Assembly (NCBI RefSeq): GCF_018500185.1
Contig: NZ_JAHBGI010000004.1
Location: 124,001 to 188,000, forward strand
Origin: Litoribacter ruber
GTDB lineage: Bacteria > Bacteroidota > Bacteroidia > Cytophagales > Cyclobacteriaceae
Direction: 5' to 3'
Length of the DNA stretch: 64,000 nucleotides
The translations under genes were made by a program, and so were the position numbers. Below the pieces are notes generated by a model that made no database searches, was not told the origin of the DNA, and saw only the letters and a program-made list of their open reading frames with translations. Of the stretch, positions 1-7,390 are shown in pieces (the first letter of the stretch is position 1; each line of letters starts with the position of its first letter).

Positions 1-249
1 AACAGAAACACCCTGCATGCGAATAACATGTTCATCCTCAAGCAGCCTTACTATGATGAGTTTATGGCGTGGTGGTTTGAAATGATGTTTGAATTTGAGA
101 AAAGAGTAAACCTCAAAGATTATAAAGGATATCAAGAAAGAATTTTAGGGTTTATCGCCGAGAGGTTATTGAACATCTGGTTCATTAAAAAAGATCTAAA
201 GATTAAAGAGCTCAATGTAGTTTACTTCAAAAAATTCAAATTCGAGTGA
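1..249 (+). CDS. DUF4422 family glycosyltransferase, C-terminal fragment
   Basis: The reading frame is open from the first base, so this is the 3' end of a gene that begins upstream of the window. The 82 visible residues include NMFILK, then a WWFEMMFEFEKRV segment and a GFIAERLLNIW motif, which match the C-terminal end of DUF4422 proteins, putative glycosyltransferases of capsule or exopolysaccharide clusters. An upstream polysaccharide locus is therefore likely but not visible. A hairpin terminator follows the stop codon directly. Confidence 0.75.
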   Translation, partial: NRNTLHANNMFILKQPYYDEFMAWWFEMMFEFEKRVNLKDYKGYQERILGFIAERLLNIWFIKKDLKIKELNVVYFKKFKFE

Positions 250-252
250 AAT

Positions 253-285
253 AAAATCCGGCCTTTTTTGCTGGATTTTTTTTTT
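253..285 (+). terminator. Rho-independent terminator after the DUF4422 gene
   Basis: The arms AAATCCGGC and GCTGGATTT (one G-T pair) enclose a short T-rich loop and are followed by a long run of T. The hairpin starts a few bases after the stop codon of the upstream gene. Confidence 0.8.
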
Positions 286-612
286 ACATCATCTCAAAAG
301 TAATTCTTTCAGATTTTTCTCACTAGTCTTTGTGTATTCTGTAAAAATAAGAATATTCCAATAAAAAATTAATTTTTATGATTTGGGTGTCTTCTTAGGT
401 TTAGGCAAATTACCCTTGAGGGTTAAATTGCGACTTAAAGCGTTTAAGGATGGAAAATGTGATTATTTAAAAGGAATGGCCTGTTTTTTAGATGGAATAA
501 GGTCCTTGAAAATCAGTGGGATACTAAATTTGTGTAGACGGTTGTTATAATGCAATCCATCTTCATATAATCAAAAAATGTACGGTGTAATTTTTTTGCT
601 AAAATATCAAAA
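286..612. other. Intergenic stretch without recognisable gene
   Basis: No supported coding frame is seen here. The only structure noted is a short near-palindrome around 408-429 (ACCCT and AGGGT arms separated by two bases). The regulatory palindrome and promoter of the next transcription unit begin directly after this stretch. Confidence 0.5.
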
Positions 613-632
613 AATACCGTGATCACGGTATT
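613..632. promoter_or_regulatory. 20-bp perfect palindrome, probable operator
   Basis: The sequence AATACCGTGATCACGGTATT is a perfect inverted repeat with no central gap. Its right edge overlaps the TTG at 631-633 that would be the -33 element of the promoter whose -7 box lies at 655-662. This position is typical of a binding site for a dimeric regulator. The regulator cannot be named from the window. Confidence 0.6.
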
Positions 633-662
633 GTTTCGTACTGCAGCTGTTTTGTACCTTTG
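631..662 (+). promoter_or_regulatory. Bacteroidota-type promoter of an orphan transcript
   Basis: TTG at 631-633 and TACCTTTG at 655-662 fit the -33 and -7 (TAnnTTTG) pattern of the Bacteroidota primary sigma factor, separated by 21 bases. Transcription would start near 668-670. Confidence 0.6.
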
Positions 663-667
663 TAATG

Positions 668-818
668 GGTGATTAAGCAACTTTTTTCGCTTTTGATTTT
701 TTAATTAATGAGTTTGATCTGGATGATATCGTGAGAATCATTTTTTCTGTCACCAGGTCTTGTTTGTTTGGTTTATTTTAAATTAAGATCCGGGCGTTTG
801 TCCGGATTTTTTTTTGTT
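668..818 (+). ncRNA. Putative small non-coding RNA
   Basis: A promoter at 631-662 and a terminator at 787-820 delimit a unit of about 150 bases. The only reading frames inside are very short (for example an ATG at 708 followed by a stop after eight codons). The unit could be a small RNA or could encode a tiny peptide. The following gene at 893 lies beyond the terminator, so this is not simply its leader unless termination is conditional. No known RNA family was recognised. Confidence 0.4.
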
Positions 819-820
819 CA
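787..820 (+). terminator. Rho-independent terminator of the orphan transcript
   Basis: The arms ATCCGG and CCGGAT enclose a short loop and are followed by nine T. Confidence 0.75.
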
Positions 821-892
821 AGCCTGCCCTTTTGGAGGAGTTTTTGAATACAAGTAAGACAGGACGGATAGGGGAAGTAAATTTAACCGAGT

Positions 893-1114
893 ATGTTGTC
901 GTTAGTTTGTTCAGTGCTATTGATTTTTGCCGTATATCTATTGGGCGCCCTTTCATTTTTTCCTAGGGAAAGCTACGATAGGCTTAAGTTTAAATTCAAA
1001 TCTGCTTCAGAAGGCCGGGATATCTATAGATCTTTTTTTTCAAGGATTTATTTGATTTCATCTCTCATAGCAATGCTCCTCACGGCCACTGTGGTGTACT
1101 TTTTCATATCCTAA
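893..1114 (+). CDS. Small membrane protein of unknown function
   Basis: This 73-residue protein has two hydrophobic segments, about residues 2-22 (LVCSVLLIFAVYLLGALSF) and 50-72, joined by a basic, charged loop (RESYDRLKFKFKSASEGRD). That pattern suggests a two-span inner-membrane protein. A purine-rich GGGGAAG precedes the ATG. It lies just upstream of a DUF4421 gene on the same strand. I do not recognise a family, and a chance ORF is possible although the membrane pattern argues for a real gene. Confidence 0.45.
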   Translation: MLSLVCSVLLIFAVYLLGALSFFPRESYDRLKFKFKSASEGRDIYRSFFSRIYLISSLIAMLLTATVVYFFIS

Positions 1115-1185
1115 ACATACCTGGATTGTTTGTCGTTGTAATGCCGAAACTAGCAGGATAGCGGTTTTTTGCGGATAGAGACTTT

Positions 1186-2205
1186 ATGAGATCATTTTTA
1201 GTAATATTCATCCTTATGATACTTGGGGTATCGACCGATTTAAAGGCTCAAATGGCCGATGACGAGGAAAATACTTTTTACCAGACATTTCCTGATCATA
1301 TCATGGGAAGGCTGTACCTGAGCAGGAAATACACTTCCTTGTGGCTTAGGGACAATGTGGAGGGGCAATCCTACCTCTTTGCCCCCAACTCCACCCTAAA
1401 TCATGGTCTCGGGGCTACCTACAAATGGGCTACCCTTAATTTAGCATATGGTTTTGAAGCGTTAAACCCGGATAGGGGAAGAGGGGATACCCAATATTTG
1501 GATCTTCAGGCTCATGCTTATCCCAAAAACTTTGTGTTGGATTTTTTTGGCCAGTTTTATAGGGGGTTTCACCTTTCGGAAAAAGAACGTGGGGCACCAC
1601 CCGATGAGCGATATTATAATGATCCAAACCTGCGATTGACCAAGGTTGGGATCTTCTGGCAATACCTTTTCAATCCTGATAAATTTTCCTTCAGAGCATC
1701 CTTTCTCAACAATGAATGGCAGAAAAGGTCGGCAGGCAGCCTTATGGCTGGTTTTGAGATGTATGGTGGCCGGGTGATGGCTGATAGCTTATTGTTGCCG
1801 GAAACGCTTATATTGAATCCCGAAAGAAACTTCAGAACACTCAGGTTTTTCGAATTTGGTCCCAACGTGGGGTATGCCTATACCTTGGTGATCAAAAAGC
1901 ATTGGTTCATCACCGGTGCTGCCTCGGCAAATTTGGGCTTTGGCTACTCCCAACAGGAAAGCCATCCCGATCGCAACACCCAATGGGGAATCAACCCGAA
2001 TTTGTTCCTCAGAGGCTTTGCCGGGTACAATTCCGAAAAATGGTCCATTAACGCTAACTATGTTCACAACCGGGTGCGGCTGATCGATAATCAGGACTTT
2101 TCTCAGGCAGTAATGACGGGAAATTACCGACTGAATTTCGTTTACCGGTTTCTGCCCGGTCCCCAGCTCAAGAAGCACCTGGATGTCCTCGATTTTATGG
2201 ATTAA
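1186..2205 (+). CDS. DUF4421 family outer-membrane protein
   Basis: The 339-residue protein starts with a signal peptide ending near LKAQ. It then carries features typical of Bacteroidota DUF4421 proteins: YLSRKYTSLWL near residue 47, a FAPNSTLNHGLGATYKWATLNLAYGF segment, and a tail rich in alternating aromatic strands ending in NYRLNFVYRF. The composition predicts a beta-barrel in the outer membrane. The biochemical role of the family is unknown. The gene stands alone, and tRNA-Asn follows about 150 bases downstream. Confidence 0.75.
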   Translation: MRSFLVIFILMILGVSTDLKAQMADDEENTFYQTFPDHIMGRLYLSRKYTSLWLRDNVEGQSYLFAPNSTLNHGLGATYKWATLNLAYGFEALNPDRGRGDTQYLDLQAHAYPKNFVLDFFGQFYRGFHLSEKERGAPPDERYYNDPNLRLTKVGIFWQYLFNPDKFSFRASFLNNEWQKRSAGSLMAGFEMYGGRVMADSLLLPETLILNPERNFRTLRFFEFGPNVGYAYTLVIKKHWFITGAASANLGFGYSQQESHPDRNTQWGINPNLFLRGFAGYNSEKWSINANYVHNRVRLIDNQDFSQAVMTGNYRLNFVYRFLPGPQLKKHLDVLDFMD

Positions 2206-2355
2206 TATCATAAAAAATAAGTTGCTGTAACCGAGTGGGAAAGCCTTTTTAGGCGAAAAAATGTAAGTTTTTTTAGCGGTGTTGCTTGGATAAAATCAAA
2301 CAACCTGTTATGTTTGCATCACGTTAAACAAACGGGTTAGCGAAAAGAAATAAAT

Positions 2356-2429
2356 TCCTCCTTAGCTCAGTCGGTTAGAGCATCTGACTGTTAATCAGAG
2401 GGTCCTTGGTTCGAGCCCAAGAGGAGGAG
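2356..2429 (+). tRNA. tRNA-Asn (GTT), integration target
   Basis: A complete cloverleaf is present: acceptor arms TCCTCCT and AGGAGGA, a D arm, an anticodon arm TCTGA-CTGTTAA-TCAGA with anticodon GTT, and a T arm with TTCGAGC. CCA is not encoded. The 3' part from 2385 on is repeated at 9974-10019, which shows that an element has integrated here. The integration rebuilds the same 3' end, so the tRNA stays functional. Confidence 0.97.
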
Positions 2430-2430
2430 C
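2385..2430 (+). other. attL core inside tRNA-Asn
   Basis: This is the left copy of the 46-bp direct repeat. It runs from the 3' side of the anticodon stem through the T arm and acceptor end of tRNA-Asn and is identical to 9974-10019. Confidence 0.92.
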
Positions 2431-2437
2431 TTAATGG

Positions 2438-2477
2438 TCAGCTACTTACGATGAAAATTCGTGAGTGGCTTTTTTTA
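2438..2477 (+). terminator. Terminator supplied by the element after tRNA-Asn
   Basis: The arms AGCTACTTACG and CGTGAGTGGCT pair with two G-T wobbles and are followed by seven T. The original tRNA terminator is now at 10024-10050, beyond the island, so this hairpin would restore termination of tRNA-Asn after integration. Confidence 0.65.
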
Positions 2478-2495
2478 TTTGCACAAAATTTGCAC
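2478..2495 (+). repeat. Left integrase arm-type sites
   Basis: Two direct copies of TTTGCAC are separated by AAAA. The same arrangement, with TTTGCAT, is found at 9840-9857 at the other end of the element. Paired short repeats at both ends inside an integrated element are typical arm-binding sites of lambda-type tyrosine integrases. Confidence 0.6.
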
Positions 2496-2507
2496 TCTAG
2501 ATTTAGC

Positions 2508-2717
2508 TTAGGAGCTTTTTAGTCTTAGTAAAATGGTTTTCATCCACCTTTTGACCACTACCATAAAATAGGGGTTCCCAGCCCAGGAAGTGAGGTCTAT
2601 TGTTTTCACCTTATACCCTTCATCATGCAGGGTTGATTTTAGGTGCAGCTTTTCCCCTATGGTCATGGAGTATGCGGCCGCTGTCTGCTCTGCGGCAATT
2701 TCTGCAGGAATGCCCAA
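2508..2717 (-). CDS. Small uncertain ORF at the left end of the island
   Basis: A 69-codon frame opens with TTG at 2717; an ATG at 2666 would give 52 residues. The translated product is basic at its C-terminus (VVKRWMKTILLRLKSS) with no recognised motif. It is the last frame of the minus-strand series before attL. Without a clear start or homology it may be non-coding. Confidence 0.25.
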   Translation of the reverse strand: MGIPAEIAAEQTAAAYSMTIGEKLHLKSTLHDEGYKVKTIDLTSWAGNPYFMVVVKRWMKTILLRLKSS

Positions 2718-2782
2718 TGCCAGGTGTAAAAAAAGGGAGGCGGGTTTAACGGTCTATGTTTAAATTAGGGAGCAATCTGTTT

Positions 2783-3415
2783 TCACCCTTTCAACGCCTT
2801 GGACCATCCAGCGGTAACCATGTCGCCCATGCCCGTAATGCTGGCCGTTTTGCCTGCGTTGTAGATGCTGTTTACCTGCTGTGACATATCCTTTACCGGT
2901 GCCTGTTTGTTGTCAAATACGCCTGCATTCATTGCGCCATCAATTGCGCCCTGCAAAGGATTCAAAACATTGTGCAATGATTGGTTGAAATTCTGTCTGT
3001 TCTGCTGGCCTATCTGGTAGAGGTTGCCCAATGCGCCCTGCTTTTGATTGAGCAGCCTGGAACGCCACAAGTCGGCTGACTGTGCCAGATTGGAGAATGC
3101 CCCGCTGCTTGCCTGGTTGTTCTGTCCCATCATGGCTATACGTGCCTCGTCCGTCATACCCATGGTTGCAGACTGTGACTGTATAGCACGGTTGTTCTGC
3201 TGCTGGTTGTCTTCGATCTGTGTCACGGCTCCCTGCGCCTCTGCGGTATCCATGTAGTTACCTTGTAGCTGCTGACCGAACACGTCTGACAACTGGCGGA
3301 TTCCCTGCGCTGCATGGTCTTCCTGGCTTTGTCTCCTGCCTTGGTTAAAAAGGTTTGCCACACCGCTAATGATGCCCGGTGCTGCGTTCAATGCTAATCC
3401 TAGTAATGGTCCCAT
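2783..3415 (-). CDS. Gln/Ala-rich protein, possibly a virion or DNA-ejection component
   Basis: This 210-residue protein starts with a glycine- and alanine-rich hydrophobic stretch (MGPLLGLALNAAPGIISGVANLF, about residues 1-23). It continues with long, strongly glutamine- and asparagine-rich helical regions (residues 40-170). Such an N-terminal membrane-active stretch plus Gln-rich helices is seen in phage internal virion, ejection and pilot-type proteins, but I did not find a diagnostic motif. It lies downstream of the terminase small subunit gene in the same orientation, consistent with a late packaging module. Confidence 0.6.
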   Translation of the reverse strand: MGPLLGLALNAAPGIISGVANLFNQGRRQSQEDHAAQGIRQLSDVFGQQLQGNYMDTAEAQGAVTQIEDNQQQNNRAIQSQSATMGMTDEARIAMMGQNNQASSGAFSNLAQSADLWRSRLLNQKQGALGNLYQIGQQNRQNFNQSLHNVLNPLQGAIDGAMNAGVFDNKQAPVKDMSQQVNSIYNAGKTASITGMGDMVTAGWSKALKG

Positions 3416-3543
3416 CGTCTGTGGTTAAGGTGTTAATACAGGCTGCAACCTGCCGCCCTTTCTACCACAATTTAACCCAAATAGGATTAAAAACCATAGT
3501 TTAATTGCTCAAAGGAAGTTACCTAGGAACCCTTATTATTAAT

Positions 3544-4182
3544 TTAAGGGGTTAGGTTTTTTAAGAATGGGTTCCTGAATTGCTTATATTTTTCAAAGTC
3601 AATGCTGTTATAGATTGCCTCGGAAATTTCTGCACCAAAATCTGTGTCTGGTCGAATAATGAGGAACGTTGTTAGCGAACTATTGTAATTTATCCAACTA
3701 TTAAAACCCATTACAACAAACTTGGCCCCGTCAAGGTTAAACCTTGCTTCCACAATATGACCGTTTAAACCTATTGGGCTTTCCTCTGTGTGAATTTCAA
3801 AATCAGATGCACTCATTGCGTCAGATATATTTGAAACAGCCTCCTTTAAACCTTCTTCAGTATCAAACCCCTCAAAGGCTGTTTTAAAATGGAAAAGTTG
3901 TACGATGATATCCTTAGTGTGCATACCATATGTTGCATCTTCCAATATGAAGGCATTCGATTGGCTCGCATGGTTAATGTGAAGGGGCTTCATTGATGCG
4001 GATGGAGTTTTAAAATTTAGCCCTTCTAACTCATTGTCAAACCATTTTATTTGTTCTTTTGAAACAATATTAGTTATAAAGTCTTTTCTGGTTTGCGTTT
4101 TCTGGCTTTTAATTGCCATCCAAATTATCAATGCGGCAATAAAAAATATAAAATATCCTGCTTTTTTAAAAAAAACCTTCAT
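3544..4182 (-). CDS. Membrane-anchored protein of unknown function
   Basis: The 212-residue product has one N-terminal transmembrane segment (about residues 8-25, AGYFIFFIAALIIWMAI) after a basic start. A soluble domain follows, with no lipobox and no recognised family. The base composition is more A+T rich than in the flanking genes of the island. The gene sits between the terminase small subunit and the virion-like protein. A role in surface interaction or phage exclusion would fit a satellite accessory gene but is not supported by any motif. Confidence 0.6.
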   Translation of the reverse strand: MKVFFKKAGYFIFFIAALIIWMAIKSQKTQTRKDFITNIVSKEQIKWFDNELEGLNFKTPSASMKPLHINHASQSNAFILEDATYGMHTKDIIVQLFHFKTAFEGFDTEEGLKEAVSNISDAMSASDFEIHTEESPIGLNGHIVEARFNLDGAKFVVMGFNSWINYNSSLTTFLIIRPDTDFGAEISEAIYNSIDFEKYKQFRNPFLKNLTP

Positions 4183-4314
4183 AATGAATGGGTTATTGTG
4201 AAAAACTAAACTGAAATGATTTGCCTATAATGTTAAGGAAAAGTAACTAAATAACAAAGGAGGCCTTTTGACCTCCTGTAAAACGTTACCTTCCTTAGTC
4301 TTGCGTAGCACGAA

Positions 4315-4881
4315 CTATGCTTGATTATAGTAATTGTTGATTTCGTTGAAGAAGTTGTTTTGTGCGGATGGTGGTTCCTCCTGTTTCTTGGTAAGGCCTG
4401 CCATCTCCGCCAACACCACAAGGCTTTTCAGTTTGTCATGATGTTTTACCTGAACCTTTCTTGTTGTAACCTGTCTACCCTCCTCGTCCTGGTGTGTTAT
4501 TTCCTGTACGCTGATTGCGCTGATTGCTGCAGTCTGGTTCTTCGTCAGTTCGTCCAATGGCTTCAACTGCCAATCCCCTTGCATGATGTCTACAACGTTG
4601 GCAAAACCAACCCTAGCTAATTCTTGTACAAGTCGCTCTTGGGTAACTCCTGCCTGTTCCAGGAGCGGCGCACTTAGGAACTGGATGTATTTTTGAATTT
4701 CATGTTTTTTCAATGTGGAATGGCCGATTTGCCCGGCTGAATTCTCGGAATAACCTGCCTTTATTGCTGATGCTGTGGCGTTCCTTGTTCCGTCTGATAA
4801 GTAGGCCTCCACAAACTTGATTTCCTTGTCTGTTAAAGTTATGGTTTCCTCTCCGATTTGAATTGCTTTCTTGTTGCTCAT
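4315..4881 (-). CDS. Phage terminase small subunit
   Basis: The 188-residue protein has the Terminase_2 (TerS) signature at residues 14-65: LTDKEIKFVEAYL, then NATASAIKAGYSENSAGQIG, then a helix with KKHEIQKYI. This is the N-terminal helix-turn-helix that recognises packaging sites in tailed phages. A C-terminal KQEEPPSAQ region is low-complexity. TerS normally works with a large terminase ATPase, but no such gene is in the island. In phage satellites a lone TerS redirects a helper phage's packaging, and that is the inferred role here. Confidence 0.85.
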   Translation of the reverse strand: MSNKKAIQIGEETITLTDKEIKFVEAYLSDGTRNATASAIKAGYSENSAGQIGHSTLKKHEIQKYIQFLSAPLLEQAGVTQERLVQELARVGFANVVDIMQGDWQLKPLDELTKNQTAAISAISVQEITHQDEEGRQVTTRKVQVKHHDKLKSLVVLAEMAGLTKKQEEPPSAQNNFFNEINNYYNQA

Positions 4882-5045
4882 TGCTCGTCTAATTGTTTAG
4901 TTGTTGATGCCTGTTTAGAAAAGGCTTGCATTTAATTGAACTTGGTTATAGAATACCCCCTTAAAGGTTAACTGTAAGACCTCCCCTTATAGGTGTACCG
5001 TTTATAGGTCTGCCATTGAGGACAGGGGTGTTATTGGTTTTGGTG

Positions 5046-5124
5046 TAGTTTTCTATCCTAGTTTATCATCTTAGTTAAATATCCTAGTTGTACATACTAG
5101 TTGAAATATACTAGTTATAGATCT
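5046..5124. repeat. Six 13-bp iterons, candidate replication origin
   Basis: TAGTT occurs at 5046, 5059, 5072, 5085, 5098 and 5112, so the period is 13 bases four times and then 14. Most copies are preceded by C or CC, and the spacers are A+T rich. The array lies in the largest non-coding gap of the island, between terS and the 242-residue gene. Direct repeats of this spacing are typical binding sites of iteron-type replication initiators. Confidence 0.6.
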
Positions 5125-5159
5125 ACATAAAATGCCGGGTAAAATGCACGAAAATTCCG

Positions 5160-5888
5160 CTATCCTTTTTGATGAACTGCGTTGAATGCTTTTAATTTCT
5201 CGGCCTTGATTAGGTCCATTGTCGCCTTAGTATTCTTTTTCTCTTTAGACTTCTGGATAATCAATTCAAATTTTTGTCGTGTCATTAAAGAACCATCAGA
5301 CAATTTTTGGAAAGGGAATGTGAATAGAATTCCTCTACTATTTCTGATAGGCCTGTATAGGTTATAATGTACCTCTAGGTATTCGGACAATTTGCGAAAC
5401 CTTCTGCCATCATACCACTTCCTGCACCATTCAGGTAATGATTCAATAGGTGCTTTTTTAGGCTTTCCCGCCATTCTTGAAAACAAGAACTCTTTACTCG
5501 TCTTGCAAATTGGTTTTTTTTGTATGATGGATTTGAGCGCAATAAATGCTGCATATCCTACAAGGTCAATTTGCTGTATGTCTACCTCCTCAAAGTAGAA
5601 TTTTAAAAGGCTTTCGAGCCTAAACCCAACATAAGGCTTTTCCTGTCCCGCTAAACTATCGTACAATTCCCCTCCAATTTCTTTTACCGACCTGTCGCAC
5701 AGGTCAAAAGAGATAAAATCCGTTTCATGCTCCATCCCTGCTTCCTCCACAGAACTGTATTTCTCTAGGATATGTATTGATTCGTATAGCCAGTACATCA
5801 AAATATTGGTTATGCTGGTTGGTGGATATTCTACAAATCCACCTAGCAATACAATGGGTACATTGCAATATCTTTCGTTCACTTCCAT
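5160..5888 (-). CDS. Unknown protein, candidate replication initiator
   Basis: The 242-residue protein has no motif I can name. Residues about 115-205 look like a winged-helix arrangement: helices in GYAAFIALKSIIQKK and KEFLFSRMAG, then RRFRKLSEYLEVHYNL and a strand pair in SRGILFTFPFQKL. A basic, lysine-rich tail follows. The iteron array lies just downstream of its stop codon and it overlaps the nuclease gene upstream by 10 bases. Replication initiation is an inference from the context and the fold-like pattern only. Confidence 0.55.
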   Translation of the reverse strand: MEVNERYCNVPIVLLGGFVEYPPTSITNILMYWLYESIHILEKYSSVEEAGMEHETDFISFDLCDRSVKEIGGELYDSLAGQEKPYVGFRLESLLKFYFEEVDIQQIDLVGYAAFIALKSIIQKKPICKTSKEFLFSRMAGKPKKAPIESLPEWCRKWYDGRRFRKLSEYLEVHYNLYRPIRNSRGILFTFPFQKLSDGSLMTRQKFELIIQKSKEKKNTKATMDLIKAEKLKAFNAVHQKG

Positions 5889-6385
5889 AAGTTCGTTCTC
5901 TTTTTTAATTCCCTATGGATGTTGAAAATAAACCCGTCAAAGTTTCTTGCTATGATATAGCTGTGCCCAGCTGCAATCACCATGTTTTGAAATTCGACCT
6001 GTTCTGGGCTTTGCCTGTCGTCCTTGTGTTTTACCTCGACATGGAATGTAAGGCCATACAGTCCGCCGACCAAATCCGCTGTACCTTTGATTGTATGACC
6101 TGGCACGGTTATCCATTTTCCTGTTTTAGGCTGTTTTATCATTCTGCCCGTGGTGTTAATCCTGTTTCCAAACCCTCCAACCACCTTGAAAAAGGTTTCA
6201 ATTGATTTTGTCAGTTCGTTTGCATCAACATCAGAATATACCTCCACTTTCGGTAGGCTGGATTTGGGTACAATGTATTCGTGTGCTGGCTTTTCTCTTA
6301 CCCATTGGTTGAGCTGCTTTAGTTGGCTTAATTCCATTGCTGAAAAATTCCATTCTTTGATTGTTTTATTTGGCTGTGGTGTCAT
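5879..6385 (-). CDS. VRR-NUC type PD-(D/E)XK nuclease
   Basis: The 168-residue protein ends in a VRR-NUC-like domain (residues about 70-160). It shows GTADLVG with Asp104, HVEVK with Glu117 and Lys119, and SPEQVEFQ with Gln129, followed by GHSYIIAR. These residues form the usual metal-dependent active site. VRR-NUC proteins in phages and plasmids act on branched or flapped DNA, so a role in element replication or resolution is likely. Residues 1-65 have no recognised domain. The gene overlaps the next one by 10 bases and follows the previous one by 4 bases, so these form an operon. Confidence 0.75.
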   Translation of the reverse strand: MTPQPNKTIKEWNFSAMELSQLKQLNQWVREKPAHEYIVPKSSLPKVEVYSDVDANELTKSIETFFKVVGGFGNRINTTGRMIKQPKTGKWITVPGHTIKGTADLVGGLYGLTFHVEVKHKDDRQSPEQVEFQNMVIAAGHSYIIARNFDGFIFNIHRELKKRTNLWK

Positions 6386-6389
6386 TTCT

Positions 6390-6932
6390 CTATTGGATGG
6401 TGTTAGTGGATGGATAATTTGTATTCGCTTGAATTTGGCTTGCTTCTGTGGCCGTGGAGGGTGTTTGCTTCCTGTTGTGCTTAATCCCGGTAATAATATC
6501 CTTTGTGGTAGCCTGTCTTGTTCTTATCCGTGGATAAAGGTTTTGCAGGAAAAACAGCCGGAATTGGTCAGGTGCAAAAAAATCCAAAATGATTAGGCTT
6601 TTCCTTATTCTGCCGTTATCGTTCGTTACCACATCACCGTATAACCAACCGTCAAAATCCGTACGGCGCAATCCTGTGAACATACCTTGTCGGCCCGTAA
6701 GTACTAAGGTGGACTTAATGCCTCGTTTGAACGTGTGCTGTAAATGAAGTTCCGCAGGTATGGCTTGTAGGTGCTCCGCTTCGGCTGGTACCATATCGGT
6801 TTCTTTCCGATACCATCCCATATGTGATAGGGAATAGGTGAGGGGTAGGTAAAATTTAGTATCTTTGGTTAATCCTGGCCCTGGTCCGGCCGTCTTGTTG
6901 CAGTTATTGTTCTTGGGAGGTGTGAATTTCAT
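6390..6932 (-). CDS. Unknown mobile-element protein
   Basis: This 180-residue protein has GPGLTKDTKFYLPLTYSLSH near residues 18-38 and LTGRQGMFTGLRRTDFDGWLYGDVV near 78-102, and then a basic tail. I have the impression of a family common next to HTH genes in Bacteroidota mobile elements, but the function is unknown. It overlaps the HTH gene by 4 bases (ATGA type), so it is translationally coupled to it. Confidence 0.6.
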   Translation of the reverse strand: MKFTPPKNNNCNKTAGPGPGLTKDTKFYLPLTYSLSHMGWYRKETDMVPAEAEHLQAIPAELHLQHTFKRGIKSTLVLTGRQGMFTGLRRTDFDGWLYGDVVTNDNGRIRKSLIILDFFAPDQFRLFFLQNLYPRIRTRQATTKDIITGIKHNRKQTPSTATEASQIQANTNYPSTNTIQ

Positions 6933-7276
6933 TTTGCACCTCCTTTCTTTTTCCGGGATTCTATTAGCTTCTTTGCCTCCTCTTCTACATCAAATGGCCT
7001 TTTGTTTCCCTCTTTAATCCATTCAATCAAGTCTTTTTTACAGAAGTACAACTTGCCTGCTCTCTTGGAGTAAGGGATAATCCCCTTATGTACATAGCCA
7101 TATAAGGTTTGCTTTTGGATGTGGAGGAAGTCTGATGTTTCCGAGATGGATAATGGTCTGTCGTCATCTGCGCCCAATTCTCCTACACTTTGAGACCGGA
7201 GGGCTTTAGCTACAGATTTTTGAATTAACAGCTCAAGTTCGTTGAGCCGGAGGGGGGTAAATAATACATCATTCAT
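6929..7276 (-). CDS. Helix-turn-helix DNA-binding protein (HTH_17/excisionase-like)
   Basis: The 115-residue protein carries a MerR/excisionase-like HTH at residues about 40-92: PLSISETSDFLHIQKQTLYGYVHKG, then YSKRAGKLYFCKKDLIEWI. A lysine-rich tail follows. In tRNA-targeting elements this class serves as excisionase or as regulator of excision and replication genes. The inverted repeat at 7277-7300, directly in front of its start codon, is a plausible autoregulatory site. It heads a tight run of at least four genes reading towards the iterons. Confidence 0.8.
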   Translation of the reverse strand: MNDVLFTPLRLNELELLIQKSVAKALRSQSVGELGADDDRPLSISETSDFLHIQKQTLYGYVHKGIIPYSKRAGKLYFCKKDLIEWIKEGNKRPFDVEEEAKKLIESRKKKGGAK

Positions 7277-7300
7277 AGTCGAATAGTTTTAAGTTCGACT
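7277..7300. promoter_or_regulatory. Inverted repeat before the HTH gene, candidate operator
   Basis: The arms AGTCGAA (7277-7283) and TTCGACT (7294-7300) are exact inverse copies with a 10-base A+T-rich centre. They abut the start codon of the HTH gene. Confidence 0.5.
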
Positions 7301-7390
7301 ACAAATAAATAGCACAAAAAATAAGGATTTAAATAAAAACCTTACCCAAAATACCCTGGGGTAAATTGGGTAAGGTAAGTAAGGTTTAGG

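Noticed and set aside
1789-2211. A minus-strand 140-codon frame over the DUF4421 gene
   Set aside because: The plus-strand frame has a signal peptide and family motifs; the reverse frame has none.
4321-4620. A plus-strand 99-codon frame opposite the terminase small subunit gene
   Set aside because: The opposite strand has a clear TerS domain; this frame is its antisense shadow.
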